Notes under the pieces: generated by a model
The model's input: only the letters and a program-made list of their open reading frames with translations
What the model was told of the DNA's origin: nothing
The model's database searches: none
Source of the DNA: Acidobacteriaceae bacterium
GTDB taxonomy: Bacteria > Acidobacteriota > Terriglobia > Terriglobales > Acidobacteriaceae
NCBI GenBank assembly: GCA_003134655.1
Contig: PLBY01000068.1
Location: forward strand, 124,001-188,000
Length of the DNA stretch: 64,000 nucleotides
Direction: 5' to 3'
Shown here: piece after piece, positions 8,338 to 19,195 of the stretch
Layout of the letters: every line of letters begins with the position of its first letter
Position numbering within the stretch: position 1 is the first letter of the stretch
Position numbers and translations under genes: made by a program

Positions 8338-11300
8338 ATGAAACGATCCGCGCTTAAGGAAGCCGCGCACAACGGTACTGAGAACCTGCCGCCCAGCCTC
8401 GCGAAGAGCAACGGGAAGCCCACAGTGTCGGATGAGTCCCTAGATCTGACGGTAATCCTTGCCAGCCTGCAATCGATGCGCGATGGCGACTTCGCGGTTC
8501 GACTTCCGGGCACATGGGTTGGGCTCGCGGGCAAAGTGGCGGATACGTTCAACGAGATTGTCTCTGCCAACCAGCACATGGCGCAGGAATTGAAGCGCGT
8601 GGGCCAGGTAGTCGGCAAACAAGGCAAGACACGCGAACGAACGCGATTCCATGAGTCCCGAGGTGCTTGGGGCGAGATGGAAGTCTCCGTCAATACGCTG
8701 GTGGAAGATCTGCTGCGACCTACCGCCGAGGTCACGCGCGCCATCGCAGCCGTCGCGCAGGGCGACCTTACCCAAACGGTTCGCCTCGATGTGGACGGGC
8801 GCCCGCTGGAAGGCGAGTTCCTGCGTTCCGCGAATCTCGTCAACACGATGATTCAGCAACTCGGCGTATTCACCGCGGAGGTCACGCGCGTGGCGCGCGA
8901 AGTAGGAACCGAAGGCAAGTTAGGCGGCCAAGCCCAAGTGCCCGATGTGGCCGGCACCTGGAAAGATCTCACCGACAACGTAAACCTGATGGCCAGCAAT
9001 CTGACGGGCCAGGTGCGCAACATCGCAGAAGTCGCGACAGCGGTGGCCAGCGGCGATCTCTCCCGCAAGATTACGGTCGACGTGCGCGGCGAAATTCTCC
9101 AACTCAAAGAGGCCATCAACACGATGGTGGATCAGTTGCGATCGTTTGCATCGGAAGTAACCCGCGTCGCCCGTGAAGTCGGAACGGACGGCAAACTCGG
9201 TGGGCAGGCAGTTGTGCCCGGGGTCGCCGGTACTTGGAAGGATCTTACCGATTCCGTCAACGCTATGGCCGGCAACCTGACGGCTCAGGTACGAAACATT
9301 GCCGAAGTCACCACGGCCGTGGCGCGCGGCGATTTGTCGCGCAAAATCACAGTCGACGTGAAGGGCGAGATTCTCGAACTCAAAGACACCATCAACACGA
9401 TGGTGGATCAGCTGAACGCTTTCGCTGGTGAAGTGACGCGCGTCGCTCGCGAAGTAGGTACGGAAGGCAAGCTGGGCGGCCAAGCACAAGTGTTTGGTGT
9501 CGGTGGCACCTGGAAGGACCTCACCGACAACGTGAACTTCATGGCCAGCAACCTGACAGGCCAGGTGCGCAATATCGCCGAAGTCGCGACGGCCATCGCC
9601 AGCGGAGACTTGTCGCGCAAAATCACGGTCGACGTGCGCGGCGAAATTCTGCAGCTCAAAGAGACATTGAATACGATGGTGGACCAACTCAATCGCTTCG
9701 CAGGCGAAGTGACCCGCGTGGCTCGCGAAGTCGGTACCGAAGGACGGTTGGGCGGACAAGCCAATGTGCCCGGCGTCGCTGGAACCTGGAAAGATCTTAC
9801 TGACTCAGTGAACTCGATGGCCGGTAACCTCACGGGCCAAGTGAGAAACATCGCGGAAGTCACGACCGCTGTGGCGCGCGGCGATCTGTCGCGCAAGATC
9901 ACCGTCGACGTGAAGGGTGAAATTCTCGAACTGAAAAACACCATCAACACGATGGTGGACCAATTACGGTCCTTCGCCTCGGAAGTGACCCGCGTGGCTC
10001 GAGAAGTCGGAACCGATGGAAAGCTTGGCGGCCAGGCTCTCGTGCCCGGCGTAGGTGGGACGTGGAAAGATCTCACCGACTCCGTGAACTCGATGGCCAG
10101 CAACTTGACCGGCCAGGTGCGTAATATCGCTGAAGTATCGACGGCCATCGCTAGTGGCGATCTTTCCAAGAAGATCACAGTGAACGTGAGCGGCGAAATC
10201 CTGCTGCTTAAAGAAACCATCAACACCATGGTCGACCAGCTCAACGCATTCGCGGCAGAGGTAACGCGCGTGGCCCGCGAAGTGGGTTCCGAAGGCAAAC
10301 TCGGCGGCCAGGCGCAAGTGCCGGGGGTGGCCGGTACGTGGAAAGATCTCACAGACTCGGTAAACTCGATGGCCGGTAACCTGACTGGCCAGGTGCGAAA
10401 CATCGCCGAAGTGACCACGGCTGTGGCCCGCGGCGATTTGTCGCGCAAGATCACGGTCGACGTGAAAGGTGAAATCCTCGAACTGAAAAACACCATCAAC
10501 ACAATGGTGGATCAGCTCAACGCCTTCGCTGGCGAAGTAACGCGCGTTGCCCGCGAAGTCGGTACGGACGGCAAACTCGGTGGTCAGGCCCAGGTGCCCG
10601 GAGTCGCCGGGACGTGGAAGGATCTCACCGACAACGTGAACTTCATGGCCAGCAACCTGACTGGCCAAGTGCGAAACATTGCCGAAGTGGCTACGGCAAT
10701 TGCGAACGGTGATCTATCCAAGAAGATCACGGTCGACGTGCGCGGTGAAATCCTGCAACTCAAAGAGACCCTGAACACGATGGTCGAGCAGTTGCGCTCG
10801 TTTGCCGCGGAAGTAACGCGCGTGGCCCGCGAAGTAGGTAGCGAAGGCCGGCTGGGCGGACAGGCGAACGTACCCGGCGTCGCGGGAACGTGGAAAGATC
10901 TCACCGACTCCGTGAACGCCATGGCCGGAAACCTCACGGGTCAGGTGCGAAACATCGCCGAAGTGACCACGGCTGTGGCCCGCGGCGATTTGTCACGCAA
11001 GATCACAGTCGACGTGAAAGGTGAAATTCTGGAACTCAAGAACACCATTAATACGATGGTGGACCAGCTCAACGCGTTCGCTGCCGAAGTAACCCGCGTG
11101 GCACGTGAGGTCGGCACCGACGGCAAGCTGGGAGGTCAGGCTCAAGTGCCGGGCGTGGCCGGAACTTGGAAGGATCTGACTGACAACGTCAACGTCATGG
11201 CCGTGAACCTTACCGAGCAGGTGCGCGGCATCGTCAAAGTCGTGACGGCTGTTGCCAACGGAGACCTCACCCAGAAACTGACGGTGAACGCCAAGGGCGA

Positions 11301-14300
11301 AGTCGCAGCACTGGCGGAAACCATCAACAATATGACGGGTACGCTGGCAACTTTCGCGGATCAGGTGACCACTGTCGCACGTGAAGTAGGTGTCGAGGGC
11401 CGACTCGGTGGCCAGGCAAACGTGCCGGGCGCCGCAGGCACGTGGAAGGATCTTACCGGCAACGTCAATCTCCTAGCTGACAACCTGACGAACCAGGTGC
11501 GCGCGATCGCAGAAGTCGCGACCGCCGTAACCAAGGGCGATTTGACCCGATCGATTCAAGTGGAAGCCAGCGGCGAAGTGGCGGAGTTGAAAGACAACAT
11601 CAACACGATGATTGACAACCTCCGCCTCACGACGGACCGCAACACAGAACAAGACTGGCTCAAGACCAATCTGGCTCGCTTTACGGGAATGTTGCAAGGA
11701 CAGCGCGATCTGGCAACCGTCGGTCGCATGTTGCTTTCTGAGCTGGCGCCGCTGGTGAACGCTCAGCAGGGCGTGATCTACCAGATGGAGACCGAAGAGT
11801 CGGCGGGCATGGTGCTGCTATCGGCGTTTGCCGATGACGGCGAGAACGGGCATTTGCGCCGATTGAAAATCGGAGAGGGACTGGTCGGGCAGGTTGCGTC
11901 AGAAAAGCGCCGCATGTTGATTTCAGATCTGCCGGAGAAAACGGTTCCAATTCGTTCCGGATTGTTCGAATCTGTACCACGGAATGTCATCGTCCTCCCA
12001 GTGCTGTTCGAAGATCGCGTCAAGGCAGTGATTGAGCTGGCGTCTTTGAACGCTTTTACCGCCTCGCACCTTGCGTTTCTCGAGCAGCTCACCGCCAGCA
12101 TCGGCATCGTGCTGAACAGCATTGAGGCGACGATGCAGACTGAAGGCTTGCTGAAGCAGTCACAGCAACTTGCGGCCGAACTCCAGACTCAGCAAAAAGA
12201 ACTGCAGCAGACCAACGAGCAGTTGGCGCAAAAAGCACAGCAGCTTGCCGAGCAGAACGTCGAAGTGGAACGCAAGAACCAGGAAATCGAGCAAGCCCGC
12301 CGAGCTCTGGAAGAGAAGGCAAAAGAACTCGCACTCACGTCCAAGTACAAGTCAGAGTTCCTGGCCAACATGTCACATGAGCTGCGGACACCTCTAAACA
12401 GCATTCTGGTTCTGGGCCAGCAACTCAGCGAGAATCCCGATCACAATCTGACACCCAAGCAAGTGGAGTTCGCACGAACCATTCACGGCGCCGGCACAGA
12501 CCTGCTGAACCTAATCAGCGATATTCTCGATTTGTCGAAGATTGAGTCGGGAACCGTTTCCGTCGAAGCGCAGGAAGTCTTCTTCGCCAACCTGCTGGAA
12601 ATGGTGGCTCGGCCCTTCCGGCACGAAGCGGAGAACCGGAGATTGGCGTTCGAGGTCCAGGCCGATCCTCAGCTTACCCGCAGTCTGGTCACGGACTCGA
12701 AGCGTCTGCAACAGGTGCTGAAAAATCTGCTGTCGAATGCCTTCAAGTTTACCGACCACGGGTCAGTACGCCTTGCCGTGTCGGTGGCCACCAAGGGATG
12801 GAGCGAAGGTCATCCGATTCTCAGCACTGCGGCGTCGGTCGTTGCCTTCGAGGTCACCGATTCCGGCATCGGAATCGCACTTGACAAGCAGCGCATTATC
12901 TTCGAGGCGTTCCAGCAGGCCGATGCCAGCACCAGCCGCAAGTACGGCGGAACTGGGCTGGGCCTGGCCATCAGCCGTGAACTCGCCAGCCTGTTAGGAG
13001 GCGAGATCCAGCTTCGCAGTACACCCGGCCAAGGCAGCACGTTCACGCTTTTCCTGCCGCTTACGTATGTCGGCCCGTCTGCATCGAAGTTGACCGGGTC
13101 CGAGTGGAGGGGAGCATCGCCTGCAATGCCCCTTCAGTTATCGAGTATGGTTGTCTCCGAGCGCCCGATCGAACGGATTGCCGACGATCGCGATAATTTG
13201 CAGCCCGACGACGCTGTGCTCCTCATCGTGGAAGATGACCCGCACTACGCACGCGTCCTCTGCGATTTGTCGCGAGACAGAGGATTCAAAGTTCTCGTGG
13301 CTTTGCGGGGCACAGACGCCCTCACCTTGGCTCGCGAATTTCATCCAACTGCTGTGTCGCTGGATGTTTTCTTGCCTGACATGCTGGGCTGGACGGTACT
13401 CAACCATTTGAAGCAGGACCCCGCCACCCGGCACATTCCGGTACAAATGCTGACACTGGACGAAGATCGACACCATGGTCTGGCTCGTGGCGCATTTGCT
13501 TTTGTGACCAAACCGTCAACTCCGGAAGATCTGGACTCGGCATTGTCGCGAATCAAGGAATACGCGGCGCCTCGCCGAAAGCGTCTGTTAATTGTCGAGG
13601 ATAATCCAGCCGAGCAGATGAGTATCCGAGAGCTGTTGGGTCACGACGACATCGATGTCTCTGTTGTTTCCACGGGAGCGGAGGCGTTGGAGGTGGTGAC
13701 CCGAGAGACGTTCGACTGCGTCGTGCTCGACCTGCGCTTGCCCGATATGACTGGCTTCGACATTCTGGAGCGCATGCGCGATATCCCTGCGGTCAGCGAC
13801 TTGCCGGTCGTCGTCTTTACGGGGAAGGAATTGTCTCCCGAGGAAGACGCACGGTTGCACGCGCTGGCTCGCAGCGTAGTCGTCAAAGGCGTGGAGTCAC
13901 CCGAACGGTTACTCGATGAGACCGCACTCTTTCTCCATCGCGTAGTTGCAGACCTTCCACAAGAAAAACAGAAAATGCTCGACCGCCTGCATCGTTCGGA
14001 TGAAGCGCTCGTGGGGAAGAGAGTGCTGGTCGTCGACGACGACATGCGCAATATCTTCGCCCTGAGCAGCGTTCTGGAACGCCGCGGCATGGCGGTATTG
14101 ACCGCCGGAACTGGCCGCGAAGCGATATCGATGCTGGAATCCACTCCGGATGTCGCGATCGTTCTAATGGACATCATGATGCCCGAGATGGACGGATACG
14201 CGACCATGCAGGTGATTCGTCAGAATCCATCGTTCCGTAGACTGCCGATCATTGCCCTGACTGCCAAAGCCATGAAGGGCGATCGTGAAAAGTGCCTGGA

Positions 14301-14382
14301 AGCGGGCGCGTCGGAGTATTTGGCGAAGCCAGTCAATACCGAGCAGCTACTTTCGGCATTGCGTATGTGGTTGCACAGGTAG
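8338..14382 (+). CDS. Giant soluble HAMP-array hybrid histidine kinase with GAF and three receivers
   Basis: 2014 residues with no transmembrane segment. Residues about 30-140 form a diverged first HAMP pair. Residues 142-1066 are a tandem HAMP array (one 97-residue unit, then nine units of exactly 92 residues), with a half unit after it. A GAF domain spans about 1122-1265 and a Gln/Glu-rich coiled coil about 1265-1335. HisKA follows with phospho-acceptor His1347 in [14 protein letters not shown], then HATPase_c (DSGIGI and [12 protein letters not shown]). Three receivers carry Asp1676, Asp1798 and Asp1945. The architecture parallels fungal group III (Nik1/Os-1) kinases and large bacterial HAMP kinases, where stacked HAMPs transmit osmotic or redox signals. 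The REC-PAS-kinase starts 34 bp downstream and is probably co-transcribed. Confidence 0.95.
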   Translation: MKRSALKEAAHNGTENLPPSLAKSNGKPTVSDESLDLTVILASLQSMRDGDFAVRLPGTWVGLAGKVADTFNEIVSANQHMAQELKRVGQVVGKQGKTRERTRFHESRGAWGEMEVSVNTLVEDLLRPTAEVTRAIAAVAQGDLTQTVRLDVDGRPLEGEFLRSANLVNTMIQQLGVFTAEVTRVAREVGTEGKLGGQAQVPDVAGTWKDLTDNVNLMASNLTGQVRNIAEVATAVASGDLSRKITVDVRGEILQLKEAINTMVDQLRSFASEVTRVAREVGTDGKLGGQAVVPGVAGTWKDLTDSVNAMAGNLTAQVRNIAEVTTAVARGDLSRKITVDVKGEILELKDTINTMVDQLNAFAGEVTRVAREVGTEGKLGGQAQVFGVGGTWKDLTDNVNFMASNLTGQVRNIAEVATAIASGDLSRKITVDVRGEILQLKETLNTMVDQLNRFAGEVTRVAREVGTEGRLGGQANVPGVAGTWKDLTDSVNSMAGNLTGQVRNIAEVTTAVARGDLSRKITVDVKGEILELKNTINTMVDQLRSFASEVTRVAREVGTDGKLGGQALVPGVGGTWKDLTDSVNSMASNLTGQVRNIAEVSTAIASGDLSKKITVNVSGEILLLKETINTMVDQLNAFAAEVTRVAREVGSEGKLGGQAQVPGVAGTWKDLTDSVNSMAGNLTGQVRNIAEVTTAVARGDLSRKITVDVKGEILELKNTINTMVDQLNAFAGEVTRVAREVGTDGKLGGQAQVPGVAGTWKDLTDNVNFMASNLTGQVRNIAEVATAIANGDLSKKITVDVRGEILQLKETLNTMVEQLRSFAAEVTRVAREVGSEGRLGGQANVPGVAGTWKDLTDSVNAMAGNLTGQVRNIAEVTTAVARGDLSRKITVDVKGEILELKNTINTMVDQLNAFAAEVTRVAREVGTDGKLGGQAQVPGVAGTWKDLTDNVNVMAVNLTEQVRGIVKVVTAVANGDLTQKLTVNAKGEVAALAETINNMTGTLATFADQVTTVAREVGVEGRLGGQANVPGAAGTWKDLTGNVNLLADNLTNQVRAIAEVATAVTKGDLTRSIQVEASGEVAELKDNINTMIDNLRLTTDRNTEQDWLKTNLARFTGMLQGQRDLATVGRMLLSELAPLVNAQQGVIYQMETEESAGMVLLSAFADDGENGHLRRLKIGEGLVGQVASEKRRMLISDLPEKTVPIRSGLFESVPRNVIVLPVLFEDRVKAVIELASLNAFTASHLAFLEQLTASIGIVLNSIEATMQTEGLLKQSQQLAAELQTQQKELQQTNEQLAQKAQQLAEQNVEVERKNQEIEQARRALEEKAKELALTSKYKSEFLANMSHELRTPLNSILVLGQQLSENPDHNLTPKQVEFARTIHGAGTDLLNLISDILDLSKIESGTVSVEAQEVFFANLLEMVARPFRHEAENRRLAFEVQADPQLTRSLVTDSKRLQQVLKNLLSNAFKFTDHGSVRLAVSVATKGWSEGHPILSTAASVVAFEVTDSGIGIALDKQRIIFEAFQQADASTSRKYGGTGLGLAISRELASLLGGEIQLRSTPGQGSTFTLFLPLTYVGPSASKLTGSEWRGASPAMPLQLSSMVVSERPIERIADDRDNLQPDDAVLLIVEDDPHYARVLCDLSRDRGFKVLVALRGTDALTLAREFHPTAVSLDVFLPDMLGWTVLNHLKQDPATRHIPVQMLTLDEDRHHGLARGAFAFVTKPSTPEDLDSALSRIKEYAAPRRKRLLIVEDNPAEQMSIRELLGHDDIDVSVVSTGAEALEVVTRETFDCVVLDLRLPDMTGFDILERMRDIPAVSDLPVVVFTGKELSPEEDARLHALARSVVVKGVESPERLLDETALFLHRVVADLPQEKQKMLDRLHRSDEALVGKRVLVVDDDMRNIFALSSVLERRGMAVLTAGTGREAISMLESTPDVAIVLMDIMMPEMDGYATMQVIRQNPSFRRLPIIALTAKAMKGDREKCLEAGASEYLAKPVNTEQLLSALRMWLHR
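8761..11535 (+). repeat. Tandem coding repeats of 276 bp (HAMP units)
   Basis: Ten in-frame HAMP units inside the giant kinase gene. The first (8761-9051) is 291 bp. The next nine start at 9052, 9328, 9604, 9880, 10156, 10432, 10708, 10984 and 11260, each exactly 276 bp. Each unit begins GDLS-x-KITV or GDLT, contains the [12 protein letters not shown] and AGTWKDLTD blocks, and ends with the QVRNIAEV helix. Units alternate between a type with RGEILQLK (or a variant) and a type with KGEILELK, giving a 552-bp super-period. Confidence 0.95.
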
Positions 14383-14416
14383 GGCGAGTTGAAAGCAATG
14401 GCGTATTGAGAGAGTG

Positions 14417-16021
14417 ATGAGCGTCCACGAAAAAGTGAACATTCTCATGGTCGACGACCAGCCGGGCAAACTGCTCAGCTATGACGCCATTCTTGCCGAC
14501 CTCGGAGAGAACCTGATCAAAGCGACCTCTGCCAAGGAGGCTCTTGAGAAGCTGCTCAAGACCGACGTCGCCGTCGTCTTGATGGACGTAAGTATGCCGG
14601 AGATTGACGGTTTCGAACTCGCCGAGATCATCCGCCAGCATCCACGTTTTCAGAAAACTGCCATCATCTTCGTGTCCGCCGTGCATTTGACGGACCTGGA
14701 CCGCCTGAAGGGATATCAGCATGGCGCTGTGGACTACCTTTCCGTCCCGATCGTCCCTGAAGTTCTGCGGGCGAAAGTGAAAGTGTTCGCCGAGTTGCAC
14801 CGAAAGAAGCTGCAACTGGAACGGCTGAACAATGAACTCGAGGAACGCGTCGCGGATCGTACCCTGGAGTTAGAACGAAAAGCGCGAGCGCTGCAGCAAC
14901 TCAATTTCGACCTCGCCCAGAAGAAGCAGGAGTTGGACGCGATCGTGCAGACGGTCCCTGATATTATTTTCAGCCGGCAAGCGGACGGCGCGAGGGACTA
15001 CATCAGCAGCAGATTTTATGAATATACGGGCGCTGCCTCGGACTCGGCTGTTGGATTCGGCTGGATGGAGTATCTTCACCCCGACGACAAAGAACAAAGT
15101 CTTGCGCACTGGATGCGATGCGTGCAGTCTGGCGAAGCCTATGAATCCGAATACCGTCTGCGCGGCGTCCAGGGACAATACCGGTGGTTCCGCGCTCGGG
15201 CTGTTCCCCTTCGCGATCCGCAAGGGAACATTGTCAAGTGGTATGGGACTTGTTCCGATATTCACGACAGCAAACTGCTCGAGCAATCGATTCGCGATAA
15301 TGCGATCGAATTGGAAAGAATGGTGGATCTCAGGACGGCAGAGCTGCGACGTCTCTCCAGCCGCCTGATGACGTTGCAGGATGAGGAGCGCCGCCGGATC
15401 GCTCGTGAGATCCACGACGGTTTAGGACAGGAATTAGCCGCCGCCAAGATGATTCTGGACGGAATCCTCGCCAAGGATTCGTCGCCTGCCACGCGGCAGT
15501 CTGGGGCTGACGCCAGCGAATTAGTCGACCGCGCGATTAAGCAGGTTCGCACGATTTCGCATCTTCTGCACCCTCCTTTGCTGGATGAGGTTGGCCTGGT
15601 TTCCGCCCTTCGCTGGTACCTGGAAGGGCTTTCGGATCGTAGCGGGATCGAGATTCGACTCGAGGTCGAGCCCCCCGATCTCAGCCGGCTCAAGCCGGAT
15701 ATCGAAACCGCGATCTTCCGTATCATCCAGGAAGCGCTGACCAACATGTTCCGGCATTCCGGAGCGCGCAACGGGAGCGTGAGCTTGGTCGAAAGCGAAG
15801 GTCGAATCGTTGTCACTGTGAGTGACGATGGCAAAGGAATTGAGGAGCAGGTGATTCAATTGCGTCCTGACAGCGTTGGCGTTGGCATCGGCGGGATGCG
15901 GCAGCGCGTCAATGAGCTTGGAGGCAGCCTCCGATTGGCGAATGCCAATCCCGGCACGATTCTTCAGGTGGTCATTCCATCCAGACGGCATGACCCTCTC
16001 GGCGTCCCTTTGACCGTCTGA
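14417..16021 (+). CDS. Receiver-PAS-NarL-type histidine kinase
   Basis: 534 residues, soluble. Order of domains: REC (residues 8-125, phospho-acceptor Asp57 in VVLMDVSMPEIDG), coiled coil (about 130-180), PAS/PAC (about 185-290, with FRARAVPLRDPQG and VKWYGTCSDIHD), HisKA_3 dimerisation domain (His333 in RRIAREIHDGLGQE), and HATPase_c (IIQEALTNMFRHSGA, VSDDGKGI, GIGGMRQRV). Such kinases pair with NarL/FixJ regulators, and four of these lie at 46.6-50.5 kb. The N-terminal receiver suggests it takes phosphate from, or is gated by, the upstream hybrid kinase 34 bp away. A GTG lies one codon before the ATG I chose, and GAGAGA precedes both. Confidence 0.92.
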   Translation: MSVHEKVNILMVDDQPGKLLSYDAILADLGENLIKATSAKEALEKLLKTDVAVVLMDVSMPEIDGFELAEIIRQHPRFQKTAIIFVSAVHLTDLDRLKGYQHGAVDYLSVPIVPEVLRAKVKVFAELHRKKLQLERLNNELEERVADRTLELERKARALQQLNFDLAQKKQELDAIVQTVPDIIFSRQADGARDYISSRFYEYTGAASDSAVGFGWMEYLHPDDKEQSLAHWMRCVQSGEAYESEYRLRGVQGQYRWFRARAVPLRDPQGNIVKWYGTCSDIHDSKLLEQSIRDNAIELERMVDLRTAELRRLSSRLMTLQDEERRRIAREIHDGLGQELAAAKMILDGILAKDSSPATRQSGADASELVDRAIKQVRTISHLLHPPLLDEVGLVSALRWYLEGLSDRSGIEIRLEVEPPDLSRLKPDIETAIFRIIQEALTNMFRHSGARNGSVSLVESEGRIVVTVSDDGKGIEEQVIQLRPDSVGVGIGGMRQRVNELGGSLRLANANPGTILQVVIPSRRHDPLGVPLTV

Positions 16022-16052
16022 ACCCACATCACCTATACGCAGGTGCATCAGC

Positions 16053-16448
16053 TTAGGCAACTTTGCGGCCGTCGACTTTCTGCTCGTCGGCCTTGATTTC
16101 GACTTGCTCATGCTTAATGTCGAGGCGCAGTCGGTTGTAAATGCTCATGTACTGGTTGGCCACCCAGACGAGGGCGAAGAAGGCAACGAAGTATCCTCGC
16201 CAATCCGTGTACAGCAGTTTGTACCGGGCGACGAGCAGCACTCCCGCCGCGACATAGTGGCTAAAACAATACTCACAAGTGAACAAGTAGAAGAATTTGC
16301 GGCGGATGAAAGACTGCGCTTGTACGCATTCTCTCTCGCAGTACTGGCGCGGCTCCCGAAACACTTCTTCGTGCGTCACGGTCCAGGCGATGCACGCGAC
16401 CGGCATGCCGAGCACTAAAAGCCACGCGAATTGCAAGCCTAGCCCCAT
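16053..16448 (-). CDS. Small multi-pass membrane protein with paired cysteines
   Basis: 131 residues with about three hydrophobic helices: an N-terminal one (LGLQFAWLLVLGMPVACIAW), one after the motif FTCEYCFSHYVAAGVLLVAR, and FVAFFALVWVANQYMSIYN. Two cysteine pairs (CEREC and CEYC) lie in the region between the first two helices and could bind metal or form disulfides. The tail is charged. No clear ribosome-binding site precedes the ATG, so the start is uncertain. The CxxC-plus-His layout recalls DUF1360-type membrane proteins, but I cannot assign a function. It is convergent to the kinase gene 32 bp away. Confidence 0.6.
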   Translation of the reverse strand: MGLGLQFAWLLVLGMPVACIAWTVTHEEVFREPRQYCERECVQAQSFIRRKFFYLFTCEYCFSHYVAAGVLLVARYKLLYTDWRGYFVAFFALVWVANQYMSIYNRLRLDIKHEQVEIKADEQKVDGRKVA

Positions 16449-16866
16449 CGGGTTCTTAGATGCCCCGGTGAGAGCAATCGATGGCTGCCATCAGACTGAT
16501 ATAAGCGATGGAATCCTTTCTTGTACACACTTTCCCCGATTGTGACAGCAGCACTCCTCCTGTATTCTGAAGCTGGTAGGATGCTGGCGGCCACGTCCTT
16601 TCAGGAGTGACTGCACACGGTGGCCCGAGTCGGGCCTTTGCAGTTTGACCGACTTGGAAGCCGTCCTTGGCCGCCGCGCATCCACCTTCCCCTCATCCTT
16701 TAGTCCCCCTCTGTTACCAGAAGTCCTCCCGATATCTACGGGTTCCAGTTGATTCTGACGGACCACAACAACAGGCACAGTTAGAGAAGCTGGATGGAAT
16801 TGGATCTAGTAGCAAACTCGAATCGGTGGCAGGTCGTTCGGCCTGAACGAAGGACAAAGGAGAACT
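16449..16866. other. Divergent intergenic region
   Basis: About 418 bases between the minus-strand membrane protein and the BON lipoprotein. It must hold the promoter of the plus-strand gene. Only a short GGCCC-GAGTC-GGGCC hairpin (16623-16637) stands out. No coding frame looks real. Confidence 0.35.
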
Positions 16867-17415
16867 ATGAGATTACTGAAAACCATTTCAATCGTACTGG
16901 TGGCGTGCGCGATTGCGTTAACGCTGGCTTGCTCAGACAGGCCTCCGAAGGCTCCCGACATCGCTGGAGACATCCGGCACTCTCTCGATCAGGCCGGACT
17001 GAACGAGGTAAACGTGAGCCAGGATCGAGATAAAAGCGTGGTGACTCTCACAGGCAAAGTAGCGACGGACGACGACAAAGCGAGGGCGGAATCCATCGCC
17101 AGGTCCATCGCCGGCACTGAGGTCGTGTCGAACGAGATCGGCGTGCGGCCGGGCGGCGAAGAGAGCACCGCGAAAAAGGTTGATTCCGACCTGGATTCTG
17201 GCATCGACAAGAACCTGGAAGCCATGTTGATTCAACACAAGCTCAAGCGAGACGTGAAGTACGACGTCACCAACGGCGTGGTTACGTTGAAGGGCGACGT
17301 TCCCTCTCAAGCTCAGCGTTCCAACGTTGAAAAGCTGGCGGAACAGGTGCCCAACGTGAAGCAAGTAGTCAATGAGCTTGAGGTCAAACACCAAAAAGCT
17401 ACCTCAACAAAATAG
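16867..17415 (+). CDS. Periplasmic two-BON-domain lipoprotein (OsmY-like)
   Basis: 182 residues. The signal sequence ends in a lipobox (LTLAC), giving lipid attachment at Cys22. Two BON domains follow, each with the typical helix-strand-x-G-x-V pattern: the first contains VVTLTGKVATDDDKARAESI and the second VVTLKGDVPSQAQRSNVEKL. BON domains bind phospholipid or polysaccharide surfaces and are common in osmotic-stress proteins such as OsmY. The ATG follows AAGGAG. It sits directly upstream of the CHASE3 kinase with a hairpin between, so it is likely expressed mainly on its own. Confidence 0.88.
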   Translation: MRLLKTISIVLVACAIALTLACSDRPPKAPDIAGDIRHSLDQAGLNEVNVSQDRDKSVVTLTGKVATDDDKARAESIARSIAGTEVVSNEIGVRPGGEESTAKKVDSDLDSGIDKNLEAMLIQHKLKRDVKYDVTNGVVTLKGDVPSQAQRSNVEKLAEQVPNVKQVVNELEVKHQKATSTK

Positions 17416-17438
17416 CGTGTGAGTTTTCAGCACCACAG

Positions 17439-17470
17439 GCAGGGTCAGCTCCGCGGAACTGGCCCTGCTT
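17439..17470 (+). terminator. Probable terminator after the BON lipoprotein
   Basis: Stem GCAGGGTCAG / CTGGCCCTGC (17439-17448, 17459-17468) with one G-T wobble and a 10-nt loop. The downstream T-run is weak (TTAATG), so termination may be partial. Confidence 0.55.
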
Positions 17471-17557
17471 AATGTCAGGCGATTACTGAGCAGGCGGTCT
17501 CTTTGTCCACAGCGATCGGGTCAGCCCATCGAAGGGTACAGAAGAAATGAAGAAGGA

Positions 17558-18976
17558 ATGACAACAAACGTCCATCCCGAGCTCCCAAAGAAGCCAGCAT
17601 CGTCTTCTACCAGGATACGGTTCGCTTCGTTGGCGCTGGTCTTCATCACGATCCTTGCTCTGGGCGCTGTGGCCTATTTCACTGAGCGTGGAATCGCGGT
17701 CAATCGGGACTGGGTGATCCATACCTATCAAGTGCGGTCTCAGCTCAACGATCTGCAGTTGGAGGTCATGCGCGCAGGGGCGGAAACTCCTGCTCTGTCG
17801 ATGCAAGGGATAGGGCAGTTTCCACAGTCCCGTCAGCAATCTGATCTGGCCCGCCAGACAGTCGAAGAACTCCGCAGGCTAACCCGTGATAATCCCCGGC
17901 AACAAGAGCGCCTGGAGCAACTGGGGCAGATACTCAAAGAAGACGGCTCTCTGATCGACAGACAGCGGAATCCCGGCGACTTGCGGGTTTACCTTTCGCC
18001 CGCCGAGCGGAAACGGCAAGAGGAAATCGGTGACCGCGGGAGGCAGATCGCCGCCATCGTGAGAACCATGCAGGATGAAGAGGAGCTGCTGCTCGATCAG
18101 AGGCTGAAGGCCTGGGACTATCTATTCAAACGCAACGTTCTCATGCTGGGGTTGGCGTTTACAGTCGTGACCTTGATGCTTGCCTACAATTTCCGGCTAC
18201 TTGTATCTGAGGTTGCCCGAACGAAGAACACTGAGGAGAGGTCGCGTGCAAACGCGGAATCCTATCGTCTGATGAGCGCCAGGATTCTTGAATTGCAGGA
18301 CCTAGAGCGCCGCCGCATCGCCCGGGAACTTCACGACAGCGTCGGCCAGTATCTCGCAGGACTCAAAATCAATCTCAATCAACTCGAGACAGGAGTGCAC
18401 GTCGATGTGCCGGCCCTGCTTCGCGAGACAGTCTGGCTAACAGACTGCGCGATTCAGGAAGTACGAACGATCTCGCATCTCCTCCACCCTCCTCTGCTGG
18501 AAGAGCTGGGATTCTTGCCCGCGGCTCGCTGGTATGTGGATGAGTACGGGAAGCGCAGTCAGGTAAAGGTGTCGCTGCTCGTCGATGAGCCGATTGAGCG
18601 GCTGCCTAGAGAGGTCGAGATCGCACTGTTTCGGGTTCTGCAGGAATCGTTGACCAATGTTTATCGCCATGCCTCGGCCCAGTCAGTCGACATTCGCATC
18701 CTGTGCTCGGACGGGCACGTCACCCTCACGGTTACGGATGACGGAAAAGGGATTCCCGAAGACGTTCTGGCGAGGTTTCGTGGCGGGGCAGCGTCCGGAA
18801 TTGGCCTGGCGGGAATGAGAGAGAGACTGGCGGAGTTCGGAGGCGAGTTCAGAGTGGAGTCGTCGAGCGGCGGATCGATAGTCGAGGCAGTGATCCCGAC
18901 CAATGCGTGCGCAGCCAGCGACAACCGTGATGCGGAAGCTAAGGGACTACCCGGGCAGGTGGCAGCTCAGGAGTAA
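17558..18976 (+). CDS. Membrane CHASE3-type NarL-family sensor histidine kinase
   Basis: 472 residues. Transmembrane helices at about 23-42 and 192-212 flank a helical periplasmic domain of about 150 residues of CHASE3 type (VRSQLNDLQLEVMRAGAE ... GDLRVYLSPAERKRQEEIG). The cytoplasmic part has HisKA_3 with His259 in RRIARELHDSVGQYLAGLK and HATPase_c motifs VLQESLTNVYRHA, TDDGKGIPEDV and GIGLAGMRERL. CHASE3 sensors respond to envelope or small-molecule cues. No cognate regulator is adjacent, and the NarL-type regulators at 46-50 kb are candidates. An AAGAAGGA sequence lies just before the ATG. A strong hairpin terminator follows. Confidence 0.93.
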   Translation: MTTNVHPELPKKPASSSTRIRFASLALVFITILALGAVAYFTERGIAVNRDWVIHTYQVRSQLNDLQLEVMRAGAETPALSMQGIGQFPQSRQQSDLARQTVEELRRLTRDNPRQQERLEQLGQILKEDGSLIDRQRNPGDLRVYLSPAERKRQEEIGDRGRQIAAIVRTMQDEEELLLDQRLKAWDYLFKRNVLMLGLAFTVVTLMLAYNFRLLVSEVARTKNTEERSRANAESYRLMSARILELQDLERRRIARELHDSVGQYLAGLKINLNQLETGVHVDVPALLRETVWLTDCAIQEVRTISHLLHPPLLEELGFLPAARWYVDEYGKRSQVKVSLLVDEPIERLPREVEIALFRVLQESLTNVYRHASAQSVDIRILCSDGHVTLTVTDDGKGIPEDVLARFRGGAASGIGLAGMRERLAEFGGEFRVESSSGGSIVEAVIPTNACAASDNRDAEAKGLPGQVAAQE

Positions 18977-19010
18977 AAGCAGGGCCTCAGTCTTCGAGGC
19001 CCTGTTGTTT
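18975..19010. terminator. Bidirectional Rho-independent terminator
   Basis: Perfect 9-bp stem CAGGGCCTC / GAGGCCCTG (18980-18988, 18996-19004) with a 7-nt loop. It is followed by TTGTTT on the plus strand and by CTTTTAC on the minus strand. It sits between the convergent ends of the CHASE3 kinase and the DUF1328 gene and should serve both. Confidence 0.85.
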
Positions 19011-19018
19011 GATGCGGG

Positions 19019-19195
19019 TCAGGTCAGCGACCGGCGGCCGCTTCCGAGATGCGCGACAATCGAAACCAGAAACAACACCAGGAAAACAACAAACAACACT
19101 TTCGCGATCCCAGCAGCCGCGACGGCGACGCCCGTGAAGCCCAACACGCCAGCGATCAGCGCCACAACCAGGAACATCAAGGCCCAATAAAGCAT
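19019..19195 (-). CDS. DUF1328 (YtjA-like) small membrane protein
   Basis: 58 residues, beginning [20 protein letters not shown], then [20 protein letters not shown]. Two hydrophobic helices with the L-x-W-A-x-x-F-x-x-x-A-x-I-A-x-x-x-G-F-x-G signature identify DUF1328, a family of tiny membrane proteins found with stress genes. An ideal GGAGGTGA site precedes this ATG, which decides the start over longer in-frame alternatives upstream. Confidence 0.9.
   Translation of the reverse strand: MLYWALMFLVVALIAGVLGFTGVAVAAAGIAKVLFVVFLVLFLVSIVAHLGSGRRSLT

Noticed and set aside
8920..10668. Long minus-strand frames inside the giant kinase gene
   Set aside because: They mirror the HAMP repeats on the opposite strand, have Arg/Thr/Ser- or His-rich composition and lack ribosome-binding sites. 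They are by-products of GC-rich repeated coding DNA.
8761..11535. Regular repeats that might suggest a CRISPR array or satellite DNA
   Set aside because: The 276-bp units are in frame, encode HAMP domains and have no spacer structure.
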